Made by a program: the position numbers and the translations under genes. DNA of 6,848 nt from JBMNQS01 sp050944255 (GTDB taxonomy: Bacteria; Bacillota; Clostridia; Christensenellales; Maliibacteriaceae): assembly GCA_050944255.1 (NCBI GenBank), contig JBMNQS010000090.1, positions 1 through 6,848 on the forward strand. The letters are read 5' to 3'. The notes beneath the pieces were generated by a model. It worked only from the letters and a program-made list of their open reading frames with translations. It was not told where the DNA came from and did no database searches. Positions 1-4,368 of this stretch are shown here, in pieces; positions within the stretch are counted from its first letter, which is position 1, and each line of letters begins with the position of its first letter.

Positions 1-1
1 G

Positions 2-229
2 CAGTCACTAAAAACCCCCTCATTCCTTATAGAAGCGTGTCGGGCGATAAATGGTTTTGCAGGCGTATCGATCTTACAGGCAAGCCTCTATCCGTATTCC
101 AAAGAAATGGTATTCTTACTGTGGGCTTCACGAAATTTCATGGCCGGCATTCAAGGCGCATCCATTGCGTTACGGGAGCTTAGAATTTTGTTATTTGGTA
201 TGGAAAAATCGGACTTTGAATATATTTAA
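2..229 (+). CDS. C-terminal fragment of an unrecognised protein, truncated by the window edge
   Basis: A reading frame is open from base 2 to a TAA at 227-229, giving 75 residues with no upstream stop, so the start lies outside the window. The translation looks protein-like: a helical, moderately hydrophobic stretch (about residues 16-66) containing GFAGVSILQASLYPYSKEM and later SRNFMAGIQGASIALREL, and ending FGMEKSDFEYI. The only internal Met codons come late, so this is not a small complete gene. An overlapping frame (51-260) reads less like protein. I do not recognise the family; charged residues inside the hydrophobic part argue against a simple membrane helix. It converges on the LacI gene with about 500 bp between them. 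Its base composition is low in G+C, like that of the LacI gene. Confidence concerns coding status, not function. Confidence 0.5.
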   Translation, partial: QSLKTPSFLIEACRAINGFAGVSILQASLYPYSKEMVFLLWASRNFMAGIQGASIALRELRILLFGMEKSDFEYI

Positions 230-269
230 TCGTTTGCGTAATCGTTTAACTAGATTCTAATATGAAAAA

Positions 270-303
270 ATCCATCTGTCAATAGGAAATTATGGATATT
301 TTT
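270..303 (+). terminator. Weak possible terminator hairpin after the left-edge gene
   Basis: ATCCAT (270-275) can pair with ATGGAT (292-297) across a 16-nt loop, and the 3' arm is followed by ATTTTT (298-303). The stem is only six pairs, so this is a weak candidate. Its position about 40 bp after the stop at 229 is reasonable for a terminator. Confidence 0.25.
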
Positions 304-407
304 ATATCATTCGATGACGCACGATAAGTTTTGCAAAAGAAAAGCATAGAAGCAGTTCAATGGAAAATTAGCGGACAAAAACCATGCCCTGAAGGGAAGC
401 TGAATCT

Positions 408-485
408 ATGCCTGAGAAAATCATACAGCTAAATAAAAAAGCAATCAAGGAAAAGCTGAAGGCAGCGTGGAGAAGCCTTGAGTGA
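408..485 (+). pseudogene. Possible relic of an IS256-type (mutator) transposase N-terminus
   Basis: A short frame starts with ATG at 408 and stops at TGA 483-485 after 25 residues. A GAAGGGAAG stretch lies about 9 bases upstream and could serve as a ribosome binding site. It begins MPEKIIQLNKKAIKEKLK, which resembles from memory the start of many clostridial IS256-family transposases (EKIIQLNEEAIK-like). The similarity ends after about 20 residues. The +1 frame stays open for about 20 more codons (to a stop near 540), with no recognisable DDE-domain sequence. If the reading is right, this is the 5' stub of a deleted or decayed insertion sequence. It could also be a chance short ORF. Confidence 0.3.
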
Positions 486-725
486 CGGTGAGACAGGCCG
501 TCATAAAGCCATGCGGGAGATGCTCCACGAGGCAAAAAACTGAAGCCAAACTGTGCCTAAAAATAGCAAAACCAGCCCCTCGGGCCGGTAAATACGCCTG
601 CGGCGGCATCTATTTTAAGCGGAACCAGGGCGGCGCCTTTAGCTCCAAAGCCAATAAACGTAAACGTGCAGGAAATCCGGACAAACAGGCAACAGCAAGC
701 AATGCGAGGTTTTATTGATCGGCGG

Positions 726-1745
726 TCATTTTTCACTTAGAGACTTGTTCGTATAAAGGCTGGGCAAGACTATCTTCTTTATGGGGGCCGACGGCGACTC
801 GATTCTTTTGAGTATCTGATTGCCCGCCTGCCTGCCCATTTCGGCAACCGGCCGGTCGATAAAGTTGATCTGCGTCAGATTAAACAGGTAATAACTGTTA
901 AAGCATACCAGATCAATATCCTTGCCCACCCGTATCTGCTTTCCCCATTCTAAATAAAATATGGTTTTCAATGCGATATCACTATTGACAACCACTATGG
1001 CGGTGATTTGGTTGGAGATCAAGGTATCGATACATCTCGAGATGCTTCCCGAAGAAACCGTCCCCGCTTCTATATCAAGAAGCTGTACCATATCCTCTTG
1101 TATTTCTATATCGGAATCCATCATGGCCCGTCTAAAGCCTTCGAGCCTCTCGACGGCCGGGCTTAAGTACGGCAGATCAACATCAATATAGCCAATTCTT
1201 CTGTGGCCGTTTCGAATCAGATCGCAGGCGCCTTGGTAGACCGACTGAAAAGTGGATATCGTCACTGTGTCCAGGGGCGCGTTTTTAATGATACGGTCAA
1301 CCAGCACTACCGGGAAGTCCGTCGGCAATACATCGCTCAATTCTTCAAAATCCTCTATGGTTGAAGCCAACAGTATGCCGTCCACTAATCCGGATGACAA
1401 TAATTTAATGTATTTCTTCTCGCGTTCCTTTATTTCCTTTGTATTGCAAATAATAATGTTGTAGCCTTTTTCCGATACGATCTCCTCTACTTTCTCTATC
1501 AAGGTTGAAAAATAGTAATTTGAATTATCGGGAACGATCAGCCCTATAATTTTTTTGATCCCTGTCCTGAACTTTTTAGCATGTGAATCCGGTGAAAAGT
1601 TCAATTGCTGTATAGCTTCGTAAACCTTCGTCTTTAATTCATCGGAAACGAACCTCGTGTCATTTATGACATGTGAAACCGTCGCGGAGGACACGCCTGC
1701 CAGCTCTGCCACATCGTTGATCGTTGTCCTTTTCATTTTTTTCAT
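726..1745 (-). CDS. LacI-family transcriptional regulator
   Basis: This is a 339-residue DNA-binding regulator of the LacI/GalR family, at the usual full length. Residues 6-28 (RTTINDVAELAGVSSATVSHVIND) carry the N-terminal helix-turn-helix, followed by a hinge region around 50-62 (FSPDSHAKKFRTG). The periplasmic-binding-protein-like core starts near residue 65 (KIIGLIVPDNSNYYFSTL) and contains the family landmarks SSGLVDGILLAS, FPVVLVDR and the RRIGYID segment. The family binds a small ligand, usually a sugar, nucleoside or derivative, and releases an operator; the ligand here cannot be read from the sequence. The ATG at 1743-1745 sits 4 bases after a GGTAGGG; a second Met three codons in is possible. 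The hinge has F where many members have L, and the core has VCFN where a GFD-type motif is common. A strong promoter lies just upstream. No target operon is evident nearby, and base composition is lower in G+C than in the genes to the right. Confidence 0.93.
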   Translation of the reverse strand: MKKMKRTTINDVAELAGVSSATVSHVINDTRFVSDELKTKVYEAIQQLNFSPDSHAKKFRTGIKKIIGLIVPDNSNYYFSTLIEKVEEIVSEKGYNIIICNTKEIKEREKKYIKLLSSGLVDGILLASTIEDFEELSDVLPTDFPVVLVDRIIKNAPLDTVTISTFQSVYQGACDLIRNGHRRIGYIDVDLPYLSPAVERLEGFRRAMMDSDIEIQEDMVQLLDIEAGTVSSGSISRCIDTLISNQITAIVVVNSDIALKTIFYLEWGKQIRVGKDIDLVCFNSYYLFNLTQINFIDRPVAEMGRQAGNQILKRIESPSAPIKKIVLPSLYTNKSLSEK

Positions 1746-1794
1746 GTTACCCTACCATAATCCATATTTAAACGCACGGTATCTTATCTTAAAC

Positions 1795-1822
1795 ATTATA
1801 GCACTTATACCTTGAAATTCAA
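1795..1822 (-). promoter_or_regulatory. Sigma-70/A promoter of the LacI-family gene
   Basis: On the minus strand, TTGAAT (1817-1822) and a perfect TATAAT (1795-1800) are separated by 16 bp, and the -10 is preceded by TGC, giving an extended -10. Transcription would start near 1788, leaving about 43 nt of leader before the ATG at 1745. An 11-bp palindrome, TTGAAATTCAA (1812-1822), overlaps the -35 and could be an autoregulatory operator, though LacI-family sites usually have a central CG, which this lacks. Confidence 0.8.
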
Positions 1823-1849
1823 CATTCATAAAAGCTCCGCCTTAAGAAC

Positions 1850-1935
1850 CCGCCGGGCTCTGCCCGGACCTGCCAAGGGCTCCACCCTTGGAACCCGCTT
1901 AAGGCTCTGCCGATCCGCCGGGCGCTGCCCGGACC
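1850..1935. repeat. Duplicated 21-bp hairpin element with a different hairpin between
   Basis: Positions 1850-1870 and 1915-1935 are 20/21 identical (CCGCCGGGC.CTGCCCGGACC), the single difference being T1859 versus G1924. Each contains a perfect 6-bp stem, CCGGGC/GCCCGG, with a 3-nt loop, and the difference falls in the loop, so the pairing is preserved. Between them, CCAAGGG/CCCTTGG (1873-1891) forms a 7-bp stem with a 5-nt loop. This is the pattern of REP-like extragenic palindromes. Confidence 0.75.
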
Positions 1936-1938
1936 CGC

Positions 1939-1968
1939 TTAGAACCTTTCTTGGAAGAAAGGTTCTAA
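1939..1968. repeat. 14-bp perfect hairpin
   Basis: TTAGAACCTTTCTT (1939-1952) is the exact reverse complement of 1955-1968, with GG between. In RNA the innermost two pairs would open to give a 12-bp stem with a 6-nt loop. No T tract follows on either strand, so it is an atypical terminator at best. It could limit transcription or protect RNA ends coming from the metal transporter operon toward the LacI gene. Confidence 0.7.
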
Positions 1969-2059
1969 GAACTCCAAAGAACTTTTATATCGCTTCGCGG
2001 CAGGAAGCATGGGTTAATAGCTTTTAAAGTTTAATTAAAATATATATTTTATTCCCGCC

Positions 2060-2078
2060 CCGGCGCCGTAGGCGCCGG
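2060..2078. repeat. 8-bp GC hairpin
   Basis: CCGGCGCC and GGCGCCGG pair perfectly around a GTA loop. On the minus strand it is followed about 10 nt later by an AT-rich tract including the palindrome at 2036-2051. It could therefore act as a loose terminator for the metal transporter operon, but the distance to the T-rich part is larger than usual. Confidence 0.6.
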
Positions 2079-2101
2079 TATCAAAGTTTCTTGGGGGATT
2101 T

Positions 2102-2137
2102 TCAAGGGGGCGTTCTTTTCAAAGAACGCCCCCTTGA
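2102..2137. repeat. 17-bp perfect hairpin downstream of the metal transporter operon
   Basis: Positions 2102-2118 pair exactly with 2121-2137, with only TC between; a realistic RNA would have about 15 pairs and a 6-nt loop. The stem contains GGGGGCGTTC/GAACGCCCCC. It lies 85 bp beyond the permease stop codon and directly abuts the 24-bp tandem array. No U tract follows on the minus strand (AAAATCCCCC), so it may serve as a 3'-end stabiliser or a factor-dependent terminator rather than a standard intrinsic one. Confidence 0.7.
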
Positions 2138-2232
2138 ACCGCCGGAGGCCCACGCTCCCAAACCGCCGGAGGCCCACGCTCCCAAGCCGCCGGAGGCTTC
2201 CGTTCCCAAACCGTCGAAGGCCTACGTTCTTA
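2137..2232. repeat. 24-bp tandem repeat array, four units
   Basis: Units begin at 2137, 2161, 2185 and 2209. Units 1 and 2 are identical (AACCGCCGGAGGCCCACGCT plus CCCA); units 3 and 4 differ from them at about 5 and 6 positions. Unit 4 contains the stop codon and last codons of the metal permease gene (2222-2232), so the array begins inside the coding region. Divergence increases toward the gene. Confidence 0.85.
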
Positions 2233-3046
2233 ACCGGCGCGCAAGGCCGATGAGCGAAAACAAAAGGAACGCCAGGATATTGACTGCCACAACGCTGGCG
2301 CCGGCGGGCAGCGAGATGCCGTAGGAGAGCAGCATGCCGACGATAAAGCAGATCACCGACAGGATAGCCGATGTGGCGACGACGCTTTTGAAGCGCTTGC
2401 AGACGCGCATGGCGGTCAGGGCCGGGAAAATCACCAGGCTGGAGATTAAGAGCGCGCCCATCATCCGCATGCCCAGCACGATGGTCACGGCGGTCAAAAG
2501 GGCGATGAGGCTGTTGTACGCCGAAGCGTGCACACCGGTGGCTCGGGCAAAATCCTCGTCGAATGTGACGGTAAAAATCTTATTGTAAAAAAGCACGAAC
2601 AGGATCAGCACCGCAGCCGAGAGAGCGACGCTCACCGTGACGTCGCCGGTATCCAGCGCCAGTATGCTGCCGAACATGTAGCCGTTGACGTCGGTGTTCA
2701 GTCCCCGGGTGAGCGAAAGCACCAGCACGCCCACCGCCAGGGCGCTGGTGGAGACCAGCGCAATGGCCGCGTCGCCGCCGATTTTGCTGTTTTCGCTCAG
2801 GCGCAGCAGCAAAAACGCGGCGGCGGACACCACCGGGATCGTCACCGCCAGCGGCGCCCAGTTCAAGGCCGCCGCCACCGCCAGAGCGCCGAACCCCACA
2901 TGGGACAGTCCGTCTCCAATCATGGAGTAGCGCTTTAAAACCAGCGACACGCCCAGAAGCGCCGCGCACAGGCAGACCAACACGCCCACCAGAAGCGCAT
3001 GGCTCAGGAACCGGTAAGAAAGCATTTGCCGGATCATCTCAAACAT
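2222..3046 (-). CDS. Zinc/manganese-type ABC transporter permease (ZnuB/TroC/AdcB family)
   Basis: This 274-residue polytopic membrane protein matches the ABC-3 permease family that moves Zn2+, Mn2+ or related metals with a paired ATPase. About 7-8 hydrophobic segments are visible. Family landmarks are RYSMIGDGLSHVGFGALAVA (39-58), the GLNTDVNGYMFGSILAL segment, FARATGVHASAYN and GALLISSLVIFPALTAMRV. The length is typical. The ATG at 3044-3046 was chosen because GGGGGAGGGG lies just upstream and the protein then begins MFEMIRQMLSYRF; an upstream in-frame start (3172) would only add ATPase-overlapping sequence without membrane character. It overlaps the ATPase stop by 8 bp, which implies translational coupling. 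The metal cannot be told from sequence alone. The stop codon lies in the 24-bp repeat array. No substrate-binding protein gene is adjacent. Confidence 0.92.
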   Translation of the reverse strand: MFEMIRQMLSYRFLSHALLVGVLVCLCAALLGVSLVLKRYSMIGDGLSHVGFGALAVAAALNWAPLAVTIPVVSAAAFLLLRLSENSKIGGDAAIALVSTSALAVGVLVLSLTRGLNTDVNGYMFGSILALDTGDVTVSVALSAAVLILFVLFYNKIFTVTFDEDFARATGVHASAYNSLIALLTAVTIVLGMRMMGALLISSLVIFPALTAMRVCKRFKSVVATSAILSVICFIVGMLLSYGISLPAGASVVAVNILAFLLFSLIGLARRLRT

Positions 3047-3740
3047 GCCGCCCCTCCCCCATAAACATGCGCCCTGCGGAACTGTCCGCATACTGGTCTT
3101 TTGACATGAAGAAAGTCTCGTCATGGCCCATATGCAGCACATAATCGCACAGGGCCACCGCGCCGGGCACATCGTGGCTGACCATGATAACCGTGACGCC
3201 GTCCTTGTTGATTTGACCGATCAATTCGTAAAATCCCGCCGTGGCCACCGGGTCCAGGTTGGCCGCCGGCTCGTCCAGGATCAGCATTTTCTTCGCCGCG
3301 CAGAGCGCGCGGCATAGAAGCACCCTCTGCTGCTGGCCGCTGGAGATCTCCGTGAAGCTCTTGTTTCTCAAGCCCTCTATCCGCAGCTTTTCAAGGTACG
3401 CGCGCGCCAAAGCATAGTGGCGCCTTTTATAAAAGGCGCTCTCGTTTAAAAAACCGGACATGACGATCTCCTGGACCGAAGCGGGAAAATTCCGCCTGAC
3501 GTTCATCTGCTGGGGCAGATAGCCTATGGCGCGCCGCCCGCAGAGGCCATCCGAGAAAATAATCTGTCCGCCCGACGGCGCCTTCAGGCCCAGCAGCGCC
3601 CGCACCAGCGTGCTTTTGCCGGCCCCGTTTTCCCCCACGATGCACATGGCCTCGCCCTGCCCAAGCGAAAAGCTCAGAGCGCGTACGACAATATGATTTT
3701 CATAAGATAGCGTAAGGTCTTTGCATTCAAGCTGAGGCAT
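3039..3740 (-). CDS. Zinc/manganese-type ABC transporter ATP-binding protein (ZnuC/TroB/AdcC family)
   Basis: This is a 233-residue cytoplasmic ATPase that powers the permease encoded just downstream. Visible motifs are Walker A GENGAGKST (36-44), the Q-loop YLPQQ (74-78), a signature ISSGQQQR (132-139), Walker B MLILDEP (152-158), the D-loop NLD (161-163) and switch His189 (SHD). The signature has Ser where LSGGQ has its first Gly, a conservative variant. The segment NVRRNFPASVQEIVMSG is typical of the metal subfamily, which reads V.DF/NFP in this region. The ATG at 3738-3740 follows AAAGGAGG with a 7-base spacer, far better than the earlier in-frame start at 3830, which would lie upstream of the predicted transcript start. 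It is first in a two-gene operon with its own promoter at 3821-3849. Confidence 0.93.
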   Translation of the reverse strand: MPQLECKDLTLSYENHIVVRALSFSLGQGEAMCIVGENGAGKSTLVRALLGLKAPSGGQIIFSDGLCGRRAIGYLPQQMNVRRNFPASVQEIVMSGFLNESAFYKRRHYALARAYLEKLRIEGLRNKSFTEISSGQQQRVLLCRALCAAKKMLILDEPAANLDPVATAGFYELIGQINKDGVTVIMVSHDVPGAVALCDYVLHMGHDETFFMSKDQYADSSAGRMFMGEGRHV

Positions 3741-3778
3741 CCACGGGCCTCCTTTGATAATTGGATTGGCGCGCGCAG

Positions 3779-3813
3779 GGCTTGTCCGCCGCAATAGACC
3801 GGCTTGTCCGGTC
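3779..3813. promoter_or_regulatory. Operator-like repeats at the predicted transcript start of the metal transporter
   Basis: A perfect inverted repeat, GACCGG-CTTGT-CCGGTC (3797-3813), starts at the predicted +1 to +2 position. Its core GGCTTGTCCG (3801-3810) is repeated directly at 3779-3788, 22 bp away, close to two helical turns. This arrangement suits a repressor binding cooperatively just after the transcript start, or a 5' mRNA stem. It does not match the B. subtilis Zur, AdcR or MntR consensus that I know, so the binding protein is unknown. Confidence 0.45.
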
Positions 3814-3820
3814 CATTTGC

Positions 3821-3849
3821 AGTTTATCACCGCGCCGCGCCCTCGTCAA
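3821..3849 (-). promoter_or_regulatory. Predicted promoter of the metal ABC transporter operon
   Basis: On the minus strand, TTGACG (3844-3849) and TAAACT (3821-3826) are separated by exactly 17 bp. The -10 is preceded by TGA, an extended -10. The -35 matches the consensus at 5/6 positions and the -10 at 4/6. Transcription would begin near 3814, leaving about 74 nt of leader to the ATPase ATG. Confidence 0.6.
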
Positions 3850-3937
3850 ACCGGCGCCTTTCATCAGCATGACCCGATGGTTCCGCCCTAAACAGCGGAA
3901 AAATATTGCTTTGCAAAGGCCTGCCCGTCCGCAAGAA

Positions 3938-4040
3938 TTGCACATGAGGTTTCCTTGGCCCGAAAAGCCAGAAACTGCCCGTCCCGGCGCAACAACGTGC
4001 GCGCTCCACCCCCGCTTAATTGGAAACCTCCTTTGTGCAA
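3938..4040. repeat. Long inverted repeat enclosing a 67-bp centre
   Basis: TTGCACA (3938-3944) and GAGGTTTCC (3946-3954) are exact reverse complements of TGTGCAA (4034-4040) and GGAAACCTC (4022-4030), giving 16 pairs with a 1-versus-3 base internal loop. The 67-bp centre has further hairpin potential: GCGCA/TGCGC with a 6-nt loop near 3988-4003, and TGGC/GCCA near 3956-3969. The outer arm lies six bases after the stop codon of the coiled-coil gene. No T tract adjoins either end, so it is not a standard terminator. It may be a structured RNA or a small miniature mobile element. Confidence 0.6.
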
Positions 4041-4045
4041 TATGG

Positions 4046-4348
4046 CTAATCCTTTGTCTTCTTGCATTTTTCCAGAAACTCAAGTCTGTAATCAGACTGT
4101 TTTGCAATGGCTTCCAGGCGGCTCAGACGCTCCTTGATCTCTATGGTCGCGCTGGTCTGCAGCACCTGTACGCTCTTTATATTCTCCACATTGGCCTTTA
4201 TATACTCCATTTCCGCTTGCATCTTCGCCTCTGCCTTGGCGCGCGATTCCGTATCTTTATTGGCATTGCGCCTGTATCCGAAGATGCCCACAATGGCTCC
4301 AACGAGGGTGCCCACGATACTGATCAGTACCGTTAACTCAACCGTCAT
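4046..4348 (-). CDS. Small membrane-anchored coiled-coil protein, holin-like (phage-type)
   Basis: This 100-residue protein has one hydrophobic segment near the N-terminus (about residues 5-25, LTVLISIVGTLVGAIVGIFG), followed by a basic stop-transfer YRR. The rest (about 30-97) is charged and heptad-like, a probable coiled coil (AEAKMQAEMEYIKANVENIK and later IEIKERLSRLEAIAKQSDYR). Small proteins of this architecture occur in clostridial prophages next to amidases, and some are labelled holin-like or XhlA/BhlA-like; I infer that role from context and shape, not a diagnostic motif. A single membrane helix does not by itself show hole-forming activity. The ATG at 4346-4348 follows GTGAGGAGG. 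Its ribosome binding site overlaps the end of the amidase gene, whose stop is 13 bp upstream, so the two form an operon. Confidence 0.75.
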   Translation of the reverse strand: MTVELTVLISIVGTLVGAIVGIFGYRRNANKDTESRAKAEAKMQAEMEYIKANVENIKSVQVLQTSATIEIKERLSRLEAIAKQSDYRLEFLEKCKKTKD

Positions 4349-4351
4349 ATA

Positions 4352-4368
4352 ACCGGCCTCCTCACGGT
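4352..4368 (-). repeat. 17-bp exact repeat, copy 1 (ribosome binding site of the coiled-coil gene)
   Basis: The minus-strand sequence ACCGTGAGGAGGCCGGT is identical to 5266-5282. Here it supplies the Shine-Dalgarno sequence of the holin-like gene and contains the last codons and stop of the amidase gene. Confidence 0.85.

Larger units (their letters stand above)
230..725. other. Gene-poor, apparently decayed intergenic stretch
   Basis: No convincing intact gene is present. The left half is AT-rich and contains a pair of AATCGTTT direct repeats (228-235 and 240-247), a weak hairpin, and a possible transposase relic at 408-485. The right half (about 520-720) is richer in G+C and open on both strands: a basic 78-residue frame on + from a GTG at 482, and a start-less frame on - ending at 557. 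Neither has a good ribosome binding site or a family I recognise, so I call neither a gene. The mixture of short frames ending early suggests remnants of former mobile or coding DNA. Confidence 0.5.
1746..2221. other. Repeat- and hairpin-rich intergenic region
   Basis: No credible gene is present; frames open on + are artefacts of the repeats. Beyond the LacI promoter (1795-1822), the block from about 1850 to 2160 consists almost entirely of perfect short-loop hairpins: 1853-1867, 1873-1891, 1918-1932, 1939-1968, 2060-2078 and 2102-2137. A 16-bp AT palindrome lies at 2036-2051, and a 24-bp tandem array runs from 2137 to 2232. Few of the hairpins have an adjacent T run, so they look more like a repeat family or 3'-end structure than textbook terminators. 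Similar blocks between genes are, from general knowledge, common in some gut Clostridia. Confidence 0.75.
3741..4045. other. Structured intergenic region between the lysis-like pair and the metal operon
   Basis: No convincing gene is present. The region holds the metal operon promoter and operator-like repeats (3779-3849), a 10-bp palindrome CTTTGCAAAG (3909-3918), and a large inverted repeat (3938-3954 with 4022-4040). An open minus frame starts at ATG 3943-3945 behind AAGGAAACC, begins MCNSCGRAGLC and would give 72 residues ending at 3727. It spans the promoter and overlaps the ATPase start, so I leave it uncalled. Confidence 0.6.

Noticed and set aside
482..718. Basic 78-residue plus frame from a GTG start, and an antisense frame ending at 557
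   Set aside because: Neither has a good ribosome binding site or a recognisable domain, and the antisense frame has no ATG; open frames on both strands are better explained by composition or decayed sequence.
1812..2027. Plus-strand 71-residue frame across the hairpin block
   Set aside because: It is made of hairpin repeats, starts inside the LacI promoter and has no ribosome binding site.
2091..2324. Plus-strand frame with repeated PPEAHAPK units
   Set aside because: It is the translation of the 24-bp tandem DNA repeat and then runs antisense through the permease end; it has no credible start site or family.
2580..2969. 129-residue minus frame and 136-residue plus frame over the permease
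   Set aside because: They are Arg/Gly/His-rich shadows of the permease gene, whose own frame has clear membrane segments and family motifs.
3938..4040. Inverted repeat as an ordinary intrinsic terminator of the amidase pair
   Set aside because: The loop is 67 nt and no T tract follows on either strand, so it does not fit the standard terminator form.
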